The position numbers and the translations under genes were made by a program. Shown piece after piece: positions 1 through 11,830 of a stretch of DNA of 64,000 nucleotides. The notes below the pieces were generated by a model. That model was not told the DNA's origin. It did not search any database and was given only the letters and a program-made list of their open reading frames with translations. Numbering within the stretch: position 1 is the stretch's first letter; the number at the start of each line of letters is the position of its first letter. The DNA comes from Paragordius varius (lineage: Eukaryota; Nematomorpha), in assembly GCA_964247055.1 (NCBI GenBank), contig OZ176057.1:3906001-3970000 (forward strand), written 5' to 3'.

Positions 1-190
1 AACATTAGAATCTGGTGTTTAAACTCATTTTTTGCCTCTTATTGGACCTTCACTAGTTATATTTGGTTTATCGTTCCTTTTTTGCAAAATCAAAATGCAT
101 CGGCATAAATGTTTTTAGTCAGATAGTTGCGTTTGACTTTAATTTATTAATTAAATATATAGTTTAATGTAACATTGGTACAAATATAAG
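1..190. other. Left edge, no supported gene
   Basis: AT-rich sequence before the large palindrome. The GPCR gene at 1785 needs upstream exons for TM1-TM4, and frame 1 here reads a hydrophobic, Trp-bearing stretch (about residues 4-30) that could be TM4. No GT donor lies between that stretch and its stop near 103, so I do not call it an exon. Confidence 0.2.
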
Positions 191-191
191 C

Positions 192-1375
192 AATGTTTGC
201 AAAAAAGAGGGTTAATTTTTTTAACAAAAATTTTTTTTCCTGAGATAGCTTATGACCAGCGAATTCATTTGCCGCAAAAAATTTTATTTGTTGACGACCT
301 ATTTTTTGTAATATTGAGAAATCGAAATCGTAATTAATAATAATTAGGGATAAACCAAAAAATAATGATAAAATTTGACATATTATGGTTTACTATCCTA
401 TGAGATATTTCCAATAATAGCCTAAAATCATATAGTTAGGGTTTCTAAAAAATTTAAGCTCAAAAGATGGCGTTTTTAACGCACTTAAAAGACAAATTTT
501 TTTTATAACTATATTCAAATAATTATTTTAATTATATACTAGCTAAACTCACTATTAAAATCTTAACATTCATATTTTATTTATTAAAAAACATATATTA
601 AAATAAAACCAAAAAATATTTTTTCCTATTTTTGTCATCTGGATTATGAGTGTATAAAAATTTTATTCTGTTTTATTTTGGAATCTCACATGAATGGGAA
701 TTATAAAGTATATAATTTATGCAAAATAGCATTTAAAAGTAGGGAATATCAACCAATATATCCCTGTAGCAAGTCTGTTATAAGACAACTTATGTTGGGA
801 TTTCTACGGATTGTTAGTTGAAATTCCACAACTTTTAAATCCTCTTTTACATAAATTATATAGTTTATAATTCCCACTCATGTAAGATTACAAAATAAAA
901 CAGTTTAAATTTATTATACACTCATAAACCAGATGCAAAAAAATGAAAAAGATAAAAAACAATATTTTTTGGTTTTATTTTGATATTTAAGTTTTTTTTA
1001 CTGATTAAAACATGTATGTTAGATTCTAATAGTGAGTTTAGCTAGTATATAATTAATTTAAAAAAATTATTTTAATATCGTTTCATAAAATTTTTTCGTC
1101 TTTTAAATGTGTTAAAAGAAAAACGCCATCTTTTGACTTGAGATTTTATAGAAACCCTAACTATATGATTTTAGGCTATTTATATATTGATAATATTTCC
1201 TAAAATGATAATAAACCATAATATCCCAAATTTTATCAGCCCGATTTCGATTTTCTCTCAATATCAAAAACTAGGTCGTCAACAAATAAAATTTTTTGCG
1301 GCAAATAAATTCGCTTGTCATAAGCTATCTTATGCAAAAAAAACATTTTGTAAAAATTTTTTTGCACACAGTGTA
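192..1375. repeat. Large inverted-repeat (palindromic) element, ~1.2 kb
   Basis: Sequence from ~192 to ~745 reappears as its reverse complement from ~835 to ~1375. Matching landmarks are TTTGCCGCAAAAAATTTTAT (267-286) against its complement near 1283-1302, and the ATATAGTTAGGGTTTCT block (~434) against its complement near 1150. The arms are roughly 85-90% alike and the loop is about 90 bp. No transposase frame is present. It is a foldback or MITE-like element of unknown family. Confidence 0.7.
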
Positions 1376-1533
1376 AGTATGCATGACTAGTTCCTCAATA
1401 AGTATTGCCACATTGCATATAAAGAAAAGTGGAATATAATTAGGCTATAGTTTATCTGTTTTTTTACTACTATTAGCCAAAAACATTACTGTATAAGCTA
1501 TCCGGCAATATAAAACTAGCAACGCATACTTAT

Positions 1534-1738
1534 TACACCTCAAGAACATTTCGAATTCACCCTAAAACTAATATACCTTATCATCATTAATATAAAATAT
1601 TTCTTTATGGTATAGCTTTTTATTTTTTCTGTTTTATGTTAATTTTAAACATATAAAAAATATAAGTATCATTTGATATTTAAAAACACATTATTTTAGG
1701 GTAAATTTGAATTGTTCAAGGGTGAATTTGAAGTGTAA
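1534..1738. mobile_element. Type-A MITE (21-bp-unit TIRs), diverged
   Basis: Degenerate left end (AATTCACCCTAAAA near 1555) and clearer right end with GGGTAAATTTGAATTG, a GTTCAAGGGTGAATTTGAA unit and GTGTAAATG. It stops about 46 bp before the first visible GPCR exon. Confidence 0.65.
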
Positions 1739-1784
1739 ATGTTAAATATATTTTTTAACACATACTCTATTTCAAAACATTTAG

Positions 1785-3342
1785 TTTTTGACAAGCAAAC
1801 TGAAAAATCATGTGAACTTAATGCAATAGAACACCGTGTCTTACTATATTTTCAAGTGGTTGTTGGATGTGCCTTACCTATTGCCATAACCTTGGGCCTA
1901 TACATAAATATGGGGTATAAACTTTGGGTCTCGACCAAAATTGTTTCGCTTTTGGCCGCTAGTGGTTTATCACGAACACCCTCTTCTTACAATAATGATA
2001 ATATGAAATGTTTACCTATCGTTACAAACTCTACCCCCTATGAAGATAGTCGAATATCAAATTTTAACCGACCTCAAGTATGGTCTCAACGATGGTTTAG
2101 GTTCAAAAAGAATCAGAGTAATCTTGGCAAAAACTGGCAATCGACAAAATTTTCTTTTGAAAACATCGATCCAGACATCATGAATGGGCAAATGTTAGAA
2201 GTAAAAAATGATGTACGAAATCACGCTGAACAAAAAATATGTAATGATTTAGATAATGAAACCAAAAATTTACATAGTCAATCTCAACAATTTTATCCAT
2301 ATCGCTCAAGCATAACCAATACAAGTAGTCATATAACCGATTTTTCAACCGATATCTCATACACGAGTCCCCAACGAACTCAAAACAAAATTAGAAAATC
2401 ATCCATATCCGGGCCCAAAAGAAGTTTAATAAATGATGATCTACTCAATGTTCCAATTAATTTTGCTCAAACCCTGCCTCTACAAGAAACATTAAACGAA
2501 TCTTTTAAGAGCGATATCAGCCCAACAAAAGGTATTGTGTCTCAACCAAATAGTGGTCCAATTTCGGAAATCAAACATGATGGGGCCAAACGGAAAAAAG
2601 TTTCGTGGCAATATGATACAATCCTAAATAATGACGTAACTACCCAAAGAGACAACTTTGATTATAAAACCCCAACCCCAACAAATAATAATGCTAAGAT
2701 AAAAGATTCACAAGACAATACCAAGCCATTGAGAATGAACCTAAAAAATCATGAAAAACGGAGAGAGGTTCGTGATTTATCAAACCATGACTTATTGTTA
2801 CTTAAAAGGCGTCGATCTACCTACTTTGGAGCAGTATTCGGGAAATCATTCAAGAAACGCAGTAAATCGGTTAAAAAGGGTGTACCTGCCCTCATTCTGC
2901 CAACGCACTATTTAGAGGAATCTCCGAATGAACCCAATCAACGTGCAGAAATGGATCTAGAACATCCAATAACTAATAAAACGACTAATAATTTGTATCC
3001 GGAATATTCTGGTCAGTTGGATATACCAAGGGCTCAGACACCACCGACATTTTCAGAGTCCTCACCTCTTACCCCTAACCTGAGTGCGGCACAAAGGCAT
3101 AGAGATATGCGAAATAAACAAGCTGCCAAAATGGTTTTCACACTTGCTTCATTGTAAGTATTAGTGGGCCTTCTCAATTTACATTTCAAATTCATCCTTG
3201 AACTATTCGAATTCACAATTCAAATACACCCTATAAAATGTTTTTAAGATTAAAAATCACCTATGTTTTTTATATATTTTCAAAAAAAATAAATTTCGAA
3301 GGTGATTTTAAATTGTTAAAGGGTGAATTCGAATCGTAAATA

Positions 3343-3385
<43 letters not shown>

Positions 3386-5475
3386 TTTCGCTATAGTAGT
3401 ACAAAATTTAAACGATTTTTTCTTTAATATAATGGTAAATACATGATAAAAGGTTTTGTTTTCAGTTAATTAATTAACTAACGACTACCTGAGAGGCAGG
3501 GACAAGTTTAAAATTAATTATAAATATAAATGAAAAATATTTATTATCAAGTAATTAATATTAATTAAGTGTTGAATAATTATACATTATATGTATATAT
3601 ATTTAATTTAATTCTAAATTTTAAACATATAAATTTTTTATAAATTTGTCTACCATATTTTGAAAAAAAAATTAAAATTGAACTTATAGTTAATACAAAC
3701 TTGTTCAAAGCATCTATCTAATATTTTTTTATATTAACAAATAGAAGAAGCTGGGTATAAAATACTCTAAAGGATTTTATTAGTTTATCTTGATAGATTG
3801 GTTAATCTAATTACAATAAGGTTAAAATGAAAAATTACACAATATATATATATATATATTCTGTTAGTAGGGAATATATCAGATTATGTTGCTCTTGGTT
3901 TTGGCCCCTTCAAGTGCCTTTAGTAAAACTGTAGTATTTGCTCCATATTAAAAATGGCAAATTTGTACACGTTTTGTATAATAATATTTTTATTAGTAAA
4001 AGCTAAATTGTTTATTCCAAAAATATTACTTAAATATATAATAACCACATATATAAAACAAACAATGTTTGTTAAAATATTTTAATTTTTAGATGTGCAC
4101 TATTAATGTCCCGAATTTTTTCGCTCTTCTGAAATCGGCTTGATCTCTTAAAATCGAAGTGCAAAATTTGAATATTAAAAACTTTTTTTCGAAAAAATGG
4201 ATATATTGTTTATAAATTTAATTTAGGGGAAATCTTGTTGAAGTGTAGTTTATACAATTTTGAGGCATGATAGAAACACTATTCCTATATAATATGATGC
4301 TGCTATATTTTCACCTCAGAATTTTGATTAAATTATTGTTCTTCCTAATGTAACTTAAATATATATTGTTTTTTTAAATGCAGAAATTATAAGAAAATTA
4401 ATTTTTATAAAATAAGGAAGAGAACAGCATAATCGAATCATATGAAAAAGATGTTTTTATAATATCTTATAGCGTTTTTTATACCGTTTCTAGCTGCCTC
4501 AAATTAGTATCTAATACGCTTTAAAAAATTTTGCCTTAAATTATATTTTTCAAAACATCATTTTTTGGAAAAAACTTTTTGATATTCATATTTAGTGTAT
4601 AAATAATTTTTATTGCCAATCACGGCATTTTTGCGTTTATTTAGTGAAAATTAGACTGTTTCGGACGGGTCTAAAACTTTAATTTTATAAACATTTTTTT
4701 TTATATGTTGGTTGTGATTTATGAGATATTTTTGGAATAAGGCATTTGGCTTTCACTAAAAAAATTATTTTACAAAACGTGCGCAAATTTTTCCATTTAT
4801 GGAGCAGATATTACTCAAGTAACTTTCTTAAATCACTCGTGATGGCCAAATCCAAAAGCACCATGATAACATGATTAATTTTCCTATTAGATTATATATA
4901 TATATATACCATATACAATTCAAATTACCCCTCGAACAATTCAAATTTACCCTAAAAAATTATGTGTTTTCGGTTTGATATAACTCATTGTATATAAGAA
5001 ATATATTTTGATGGCGTAGTTTATTATTTTTTTCAGTAATATTTAAATTTTAAACGAAAATACATATTTTTAATATAAAAAAAATATAAGTAATTTTTGA
5101 TCTTTAAAAACACTTAATTTATATTATGGTGAATTTGAATTGTTCAAGGGTTTGAACTGTATGGTATATTTCATCAGAATTTTTTATAGAGCAGTGTTTT
5201 AATGTGGTTTATTTGTTGTATCCGTTGCAATTATAGAGTGTTTATTCATTTTGTAAATTTCAAAAGACATTCTTTCGACCAAATTTATTTTTTGAATGAA
5301 TACTTTCACAATTATGTTGTGGCTTATTGCATTCACCTTATAAAATCATTAGATCTCAAATAAATTACACAATTTGAATTATAGACGGACAAAACGTAAT
5401 AATATATGGACAAATATTTTTTTCTAAAAAAACAATAAAAATCTTGGTTTTTTAAATTGGCAAAGTGTGAATCGA

Positions 5476-5514
<39 letters not shown>

Positions 5515-6317
5515 TTATACACAATCATTTCAATTAGTTAAATAGCTTATGTAGGAAGAATTAAGGTTTAAAAATATTTGTCTCTTGTCCGTATAATTTC
5601 AATTTTTAGTGTACTTTGGACATGCGAATTTTATGCACAACAAAATTATACATTGTAATAAATAACAGGTATATAGCATGCAATCTACCCTTCTACATAT
5701 TTTCGGCATTTCAACTCCATCAAATACCCATACCACCTACCACGATTTATATACACAACATTTTGATACACACAGATCATTGGCTGCATACAGGTGTATA
5801 CCTTATATTTAATCAAAGTTTTCGGGCAATATTCGTGAAACGTTTCTTGCACTGCAAATGGCCAAAATGTACTACTAAATGGGCCCCAAAATGGTTAACT
5901 AGTTGCATGAATGCTCTTTTGAGCAGCCTTAGAATCCTCCCGAAACGTTCTCAAAAACATTCGAAATCTCTTATTACGCAAAAGCGTGAAAGCCATGGCC
6001 TGAATCCCGCCAAAATTGGCAAAAGCTTACCTTTAACCTCTCAGAATGTTAATTCAACACAAAGAATCGCCAATAAAAAGTTCTCATGTGCCTCCTCAGC
6101 TATAGTAGATGATAGGGAACAAAAAGGTGGCTCCCATTGGCTTTCCGCCATTCATAACGTATTAACATTGGGAAATTTAGGTGCTAAGCTTCGTGGCGGC
6201 TCAAACAATAATAATACCTCAAGAGAACCTGATGATATAATGTCCAGTTCTTCTGCACACCGAATCAAAAATTGCAATCAACTCAAAGGTATGCCACCAC
6301 CAATAATAGTTTTTTAA
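1785..6317 (+). CDS. Rhodopsin-family GPCR, 3' part (TM5-TM7)
   Basis: Two exons are supported: 1785-3153 and 5669-6317, with donor TT|GTAAGT and acceptor AACAG|G joined in phase 2. An open frame extends left to 1739, but 1785 follows a good TTTAG acceptor and TM1-TM4 are missing, so the gene continues upstream, outside the window or unrecognised. The product begins in ECL2 (SCELN Cys), then TM5 (FQVVVGCALPIAITLGLYI, with the usual Pro), an intracellular loop 3 of about 340 mostly polar residues, TM6 rebuilt across the intron (KMVFTLASL + YIACNLPFYIFSAF, CNLP where CWLP is usual) and TM7 ending VYLIFNQSFRAIFVKRF. It is expected to be a plasma-membrane receptor coupled to G proteins; the ligand is unknown, though the TM6/TM7 ends resemble peptide-type receptors. 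Odd points: the TM7 NSxxNPxxY motif reads DHWLHTGVY, and loop 3 is very long. The tail (~150 aa) is basic, then Ser/Asn-rich. A type-A MITE starts ~21 bp after the first exon and a type-B MITE lies just before the second. Confidence 0.75.
3175..3344. mobile_element. Type-A MITE, short and diverged
   Basis: Left end TTTCAAATTCATCCTTGAAC; right end AAATTGTTAAAGGGTGAATTC then TCGTAAATAGTATA. It starts about 21 bp after the GPCR exon donor and runs into a (TA)n tract. Confidence 0.65.
3343..3381. repeat. (TA)n microsatellite
   Basis: Uninterrupted TA tract of about 19 units directly abutting the end of a type-A MITE. Confidence 0.9.
3880..4890. repeat. Palindromic element, ~1 kb (type E)
   Basis: The left arm (TTATGTTGCTCTTGGTTTTGG near 3894, GCTCCATATTAAAAATGG near 3940) recurs inverted near 4800-4880 (CATTTATGGAGCAGA, TGGCCAAATCCAAAAGCACC). 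The GAGGCATGATAGAAAC block at 4261 pairs with GTTTCTAGCTGCCTC at 4486. No coding capacity. A related fragment of one end lies at 48780-48940, and the GGAGGCATGATAGAAAC block recurs at 14980. Confidence 0.65.
4909..5163. mobile_element. Type-A MITE
   Basis: Left ACCATATACAATTCAAATTACCCCTCGAACAATTC (two units); right GGTGAATTTGAATTG, TTCAAGGG then GAACTGTATGGTATAT. It lies in the GPCR intron, flanked by TATA. Confidence 0.75.
5376..5612. mobile_element. Type-B (Tc1/mariner-like) MITE, diverged
   Basis: The left arm ACGGACAAAACGTAATAAT... pairs with the right arm TTGTCCGTATAATTTCAATTTTTA at 5587-5610. A (TA)n tract at ~5480-5510 lies inside. It ends about 56 bp before the second GPCR exon. Confidence 0.65.
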
Positions 6318-7130
6318 TATAGCAATCCATGTTTTGAGACGTGGAAACATTATTGGTTGTAATTCGCATTTTTATGGTAAATAATGGTTTCCTCCTAGAA
6401 TATAAACATAATAGCAGCCAATTTATAAAATAAACTTACAGTAAAATTGAAAAACTCTCATGTTTAATAAAACTAAAAATATTAAAAGTTTAGTTAATAC
6501 TGTCGAAAAAAACAATTTTATAACCGTTTAAGTTTAATGATTTTGACTTAAAAATAGTTATTACTATTTAGAGTAATGAATTTGTATTTGGGCATAATTT
6601 TTTGCAAAAATTTTGATTTATTATCAAAACATCATTGAAATCAGTGGCAATCACGAAAAAATTTTGAAGGACGAAATAAAATATTTTCCTCGTATCAAGG
6701 GCCGCGCATTTCATAATATCGATATATATATTGTGTAGCGGTTTTGACAAATAAGACAGACCATTTGCAAGAACCTATGAAAGTGCCCATAAACACATTA
6801 AGTTGCTCCTTGAACATAAAATGCTTCGCAGTTGCATTTAAATATATATTAATATTCATAAAAAATTTATAAGATCTCAAAAGTAAAACTATAAAAACCA
6901 CAATCAATCTTACTTCTTGCTAGTGGGAATGACTAATTTAGAGAAATTGTTTGAAGAAATATCAGTTTTACTAAGATTTAGTTTTAGCATATTGTTTGCA
7001 TAAATAACCAAATTTTTCGCGAGCCGAAGATAAAGTCTTGGAGACCGCAGGCAACCCACAGAGCGGGTGTAGGACTGACCTAATATATTTAAAACGATTT
7101 AGAAGGATTTAAAAATTGATTTAAACCATT
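6318..7130. other. Intergenic, no gene seen
   Basis: AT-rich sequence. The only distinct patch is GC-richer, at 7018-7082 (GAGACCGCAGGCAACCCACAGAGCG region); it does not fold as a tRNA by eye and may be a decayed retroelement fragment. Confidence 0.4.
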
Positions 7131-7139
7131 TAATCAGAG

Positions 7140-7648
7140 CATATATCATTTGAAAATCAAGAGTGTCCTTAAACACTTCAAGTTTATACTATTTCAATAA
7201 TTCTTCAAAATTTTTATCTTTTTTTCTTATATTCGAACCAGGTATAATTTCTCTGCCCTATCATTTAATTCTCTTTAGTCAACCTACATTTTTAATTAAA
7301 GGCTTAATTAAAAACCAAATATCTTAAATTTCTTTAAAAATATTTCAATATTAATCAGGTTTTAATAAATAAATAAATAAATAAGGTTATTGTGTAATTA
7401 ATTAAAAACACTAATACTTTTAAATATTATAAAGTACTTTTTTGAACCTAGAAATTTTAAAAATGAAAAATGCAATGATACTAATACATATAGTATAAGG
7501 TTTAAAAATAAAAAAAATAAAACATGCAAAAATTACCGTTATACGCAAACTCAAAAAGTAAGGACCAATTTAGAGTGTTAAATTATACTTGAAATATCAT
7601 GTTAAAGGACATGAAGTGTTGAAGGACACTATTGAAGGGTAAATGGCA
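7140..7648. mobile_element. Type-C MITE, degenerate
   Basis: Left end ATCATTTGAAAATCAAGAGTGTCCTTAAACACTTCAAG; right end AAGTGTTGAAGGACACTATTGAAGGGTAAATGGCATATA. These match the outer units of the clearer type-C copy at 35553-36353. Little of the internal 21-bp array remains. Confidence 0.55.
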
Positions 7649-7993
7649 TATAAAAAAAACAAAAACTGACATTAGTTTATATTTTAATTTTATTTTTGGA
7701 CAAAGATTCCTTGTAGTAACGAAAATTTATGCTTTAAAAAAATTTTGATAATGATTTACAATTTCAATGATAATAAAATATGATTTAAGCGCAAACAATA
7801 TCCAAAAAAATTATTTATACCAGTTTGTAGTCAAAAGCATAATATTTTCAAGCAGAATTTTTTCAAGCAAATGCGGATAAAACGATGGCCTTGCATTAAA
7901 AGAAGTTGCGTTTGCTTGAAAAAATGTTGCGTTTGACTGAAAAATACCAATCTCTAAGTTCAAATTTAGTTGTTGTTACACTGAATTATATTA

Positions 7994-8290
7994 CAGTAAA
8001 AACTGAAATTAAACGGAAAAAATTAAAAATATAAACAAAATTTTTTTTACAAAAGACAACCATGCTCTTATAAACCATATTTTTCTCATATAAATTATCT
8101 AATTACAATTGTTAAATATATAATTGATTGTGTAACCAATATACATATCAATTTTATATTTTGCAATTGAAAACAATGAGTTATCTTTATAAAAATGAAG
8201 TTTAAAAAAGTATGGTTGTCTTTTAGAAAAAAACATTTGTCTTTATATTTTTACGTTTTGTCCGTATAAAGTCAAATTCAATTATGTTTA
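7994..8290. mobile_element. Type-B (Tc1/mariner-like) MITE
   Basis: Left end TACAGTAAAAACTGAAATTAAACGG with AAAGACAACCATGC; right arm GTATGGTTGTCTTTTAG... TTTTTACGTTTTGTCCGTATAA. The extreme right end is eroded. The centre carries no coding frame. Confidence 0.75.
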
Positions 8291-8457
8291 ACAATAATTC
8301 TATTGTTTAAATAAAATATAAGGTTATACACCGATGACAAAAAGTGTAAAAAAGATGAATGTAGTGCTCAATGATGCTGAAAAAAGAAATTTAAATTCTC
8401 CCGAAAGATCTGGCTATTTCTCCTATGTGATAGAAGACTAGAGACCATTATATTTAT

Positions 8458-8458
<1 letters not shown>

Positions 8459-8495
<37 letters not shown>
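8459..8495. repeat. (CA)n/(TA)n microsatellite
   Basis: A run of CA dinucleotides passes directly into a TA tract beside the next type-B element. Confidence 0.85.
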
Positions 8496-8518
8496 TTATA
8501 TACGGTAAAAATTAAGTA

Positions 8519-8803
8519 CAGTAAAAATGGAAATTATACGTATAAAACGTAAAAATATACAGACAAATATTTTTTTCAAAAGACAACTCTACTTTTTAAA
8601 TCTTGATTATTTTCAATATAACTCATTATTTTAATCAAAAATGTATCAAATGCACATTTAAATAGGAAACCCCATCAATTTATATTTTACAGTGGTAGGT
8701 AAATATTTATATAAGATTAGATTTAAAAAAGTATGGTTGTCTTTTGAAAAAAAATATTTCTTTAAATTTTTACGCCTTGTCCGTATAATTTCAATTTTTA
8801 CTG
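8519..8803. mobile_element. Type-B (Tc1/mariner-like) MITE, intact palindrome
   Basis: TA-CAGTAAAAATGGAAATTATACG at the left and CGTATAATTTCAATTTTTACTG-TA at the right. Inverted repeats of about 85 bp include AAAAGACAACTCTACTTTTT and its partner GTATGGTTGTCTTTTG. TA flanks and CAGT ends are those of Tc1/mariner non-autonomous elements. No transposase. Confidence 0.85.
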
Positions 8804-9531
8804 TATATGAGGCGTAAAACACGTAAATTAACAAATTGTGAACAAAACGCTGTAAAAACTTCGATTTAAATTGGAGTATCTGGTTTACCCTGATTATAAT
8901 TAAGTTGATATTAAAAAAAGTACTGTAATAACCGGTTCCAATTTAATTTATCCTTCTACCTTAATATAAGTTATATAAATGAGTCAATTATCTTAATAAT
9001 ATTATTTTCAAAATTACTTTATCAATCTACTTCGACGGCATTTTTATTTTGCAAAATATCATTTTTCCTTTTGAAAAGCTATTTACTCACATCTAACATA
9101 ATATAAACAGTATAACAATATTATTTTATATTTAATTAATGCACACATATCATATTGAGTAAATTTTTATATTCATAAGTAACAAGTTTTTTCGATAAAT
9201 CTTTTATATTTCGGTAAATCAAGGTCAAAGTGCACACCCTTACAATGAGTTCCATTTGATTCATATTTTTAAAATTTTTAAATTTTAAACATATATGGGT
9301 TCCCCGAAGACCTTAATTTGAATCGGAAATGTGTTTTATCTAAGTTAACTAAAAAATAGGAATATCAATTTTAAATTTTATAATTAATTTATATCTCAAT
9401 TTTAATTATATAACATCCTATTTTATATGTATAAAATTTTTTTCTTAATTAATTTCAAAATTTAACCAATTTAATTTTTAGCCCTATTTAATATTTACCG
9501 TATATCAAATAAAATTTACATCAATTTGTGT

Positions 9532-9568
<37 letters not shown>

Positions 9569-9630
9569 TTAATTTCCATGTGATTACTTTTTTACGTGCA
9601 ATTCAAAAACAAACCATAACATATATTATA

Positions 9631-9868
9631 CAGTAAAAATAAAAATTATACAGTATACATTAAGGCAAGTATTTTTTTAAAAAGAAAACCATACTAAAAC
9701 TTATTTTTTTCATCTAAATTATAGTTGAGTGTGGAAATATTTACATCTGTATCCCTCATTTCGAAACCATGACTAAAAAAATAAGGTTAAAAAGTATGGT
9801 TGTCTTTTTTTAAAAAAAATATTTGTCTTCAGTTTTACACTTTGTCTATATAATTCTAATTTTTACTG
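9631..9868. mobile_element. Type-B (Tc1/mariner-like) MITE
   Basis: TA-CAGTAAAAATAAAAATTATACAG at the left, TATAATTCTAATTTTTACTG at the right, with the AAAACCATACT/AGTATGGTTGTC inner pair. TA target site at both ends. Confidence 0.8.
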
Positions 9869-10254
9869 TGTAATACGTACTCATATAATATTACTATTGA
9901 TTATTATTATGAAATAAATATTGTATGATATAAGTTTTTTTGTTAATACCAATTTTATTTTTTTATATCAAACATTTATTTATCCTCATTATTATTAAAC
10001 AAATACTCTCCAGGGTATAAATCACTTTAAAGTATTTTTTTAACAAAATTATATAAATTATTCCGTCAATAAAATCAAACAAATCACTTTTAATATACTC
10101 AAAATAATAAAATTAACGTTAATTAATAATAATTTGTAAAAAAAATAAATATTTTATAACGATTTAAATAAGTCCAATATTAATTTGAAAAAATATGCAA
10201 AAATATTTATTGCAGTAAAAAATGATAACAAATAGATTATAAAATTAATTTAAT

Positions 10255-10294
<40 letters not shown>
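10255..10294. repeat. (TA)n microsatellite
   Basis: About 18 uninterrupted TA units, ~130 bp from the 3' end of the 10422 reading frame. Confidence 0.9.
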
Positions 10295-10297
<3 letters not shown>

Positions 10298-10421
10298 AAG
10301 TAAAGTTGACTGGTGAAATTGCACTAATACTATTAACGTGAAAATTTTATGCCAAAAACTAAAAACAATGCATATATATATATGTCATTTCAAATTTGAC
10401 ACTTTAAAATGTAATATTCTT

Positions 10422-11028
10422 TTAACCACAACCATTGCTCATACTAATTTTTCCTTGTTGAAATAATATGTTTCGCATGTCCCACAACTCCTTGTGAACG
10501 GCATAAAATATATCATTATTGGTTTCCATTTCAACGTTGTTTAATGTTTTAGCAACATTTTCCATGATTTGTGCGTTTGTATTTGAAGAATTTTGCCTGG
10601 TACAAACATTTTGCGTATAGATATGAGCCAATTTTTTCTTAACACCATGATAAAAATGGTGTAATACGGGTCTATCAGATCCAAAAACATCCCAACCATC
10701 AACCACATACAATTGTGTCAAAGAACAAATTAATACAATGTGACCAATGTTAAGGTTAAAACTATCCATATTTTCCACAATATTTTTATCGATTGCTGAT
10801 AAGGCGTTTTCTTGTAAAATATCTTTTTGGCTTACAAAAGTTTCAAAATTATTTTGTTGGTTATTTGTTACGTGTTCTCTTCTGGGCATATTCGTTTGAT
10901 CAGCTACTCCTAAATTGATAAAAGAATCAGAACTAAAAGATAACCGGGGTAACCAATCATTTTGTACAAGTTCCAAAGCATTTTCAATTTCATACTTGAT
11001 GTTTGCCAACGCATTGTAATTCGTAGGT
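10422..11028 (-). CDS. Unrecognised protein, single (probably terminal) coding exon
   Basis: An open frame of about 200 codons on the minus strand ends at a stop at 10422. It has no in-frame ATG at its 5' end and is open to an acceptor-like TTAAAAG|G near 11029, so I read it as the last exon of a spliced gene or as a gene remnant. The product is mixed and soluble-looking, with a hydrophobic segment (IGHIVLICSLTQLYVV), a basic HHFYHGVKKKLAHIYTQ segment and a final LWDMRNILFQQGK helix-like stretch; Asn is common. Base composition is clearly coding-like against its surroundings. I do not recognise the family. Upstream exons would have to lie between 11030 and the SNX gene end at 15374 or inside SNX introns; none was found. 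It could belong to a decayed mobile element. Confidence 0.5.
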
Positions 11029-11229
11029 TGTTCCGAAACCTTTTAACATATATATATATCTAATCAACCATAAACTTAGCTCATAAAGTTTATTAGTTTA
11101 CAAGATTTTCTAAAAATAAAAAAACTAGCCAGGAAAGAATCATAGCTATAATACAAGTATAAAAATTTAATTCAAAATATAAGGAGGATTACCGTTTTTT
11201 ATTCGTTTCACCTAGACTATAGAACGAAA

Positions 11230-11830
11230 ATTTGTAAACTTATTTAAAACAAAACTCAATCTCAATTCTCAACACAAAAACGTTTCCAATAAACCTCAGT
11301 ATTCCATTAAAGAATCTTGTTTAAAATTATACTAAAACAAATTTAGACTAACACTTCATGGCTTTTAGGGAAATTTTATAACCCAGAACGATTTAAGGTT
11401 TGAATATCTTAAATAAAGTATTTCAGGTATTTGGCTGGAATTTAAAATATGCTTTTTTGAGCATTTTAGTATAATAAAATTTTTTTTTGAAAAATATAGT
11501 AAAAAATTCTTATCTCAAAATTTTCACCACCATTTAATTTTTTAAAATCGATTTAACAGGCAAACAAATGTATTATGGTTAGAAAAATGTAAATAATTAA
11601 TTTAATTAGAACATCAATAGAGCAATCGTGTTTTGAAGCTATTTTAATATTTAATTCTAACAGTTTACAAAAAAATCTTCATTATCTTATACAGGAGATA
11701 GATTTTAACCAAAATAACTTTCAAAACAGTAGTTTATTTACTAGATTGAGGTATATAAAACTACAATATCTTATTGCGGACAAAAAAGTGAACAGCTCAT
11801 AAAGTGTTAAATGTTTTAACGAAAAAATTA
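11230..11830. repeat. Dispersed repeat F, copy 1
   Basis: Diverged match to 37750-38320: shared order of blocks GAACGATTTAAGGTTTGAATAT, TTTTGAGCATT, TATTATGGTTAGAAAAATG, and GACAAAAAAGTGAAC...AAGTGTTAA. No coding frame; family unknown. Confidence 0.5.

Noticed and set aside
1-115. Exon coding TM4 of the GPCR
   Set aside because: Hydrophobicity and position are suggestive but there is no usable donor before the stop and no clear TM4 landmark.
1739-3157. 472-codon open frame taken as a complete gene from its ATG at 1739
   Set aside because: The ATG lies in the tail of a type-A MITE, the product lacks TM1-TM4, and both edges carry good splice sites; it is an internal exon (1785-3153).
5654-5668. 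A 14-bp intron (GTAATAAATAACAG) in the GPCR gene
   Set aside because: Too short to splice; joining 3153 directly to 5669 rebuilds TM6 perfectly, so the sequence before 5669 is intron.
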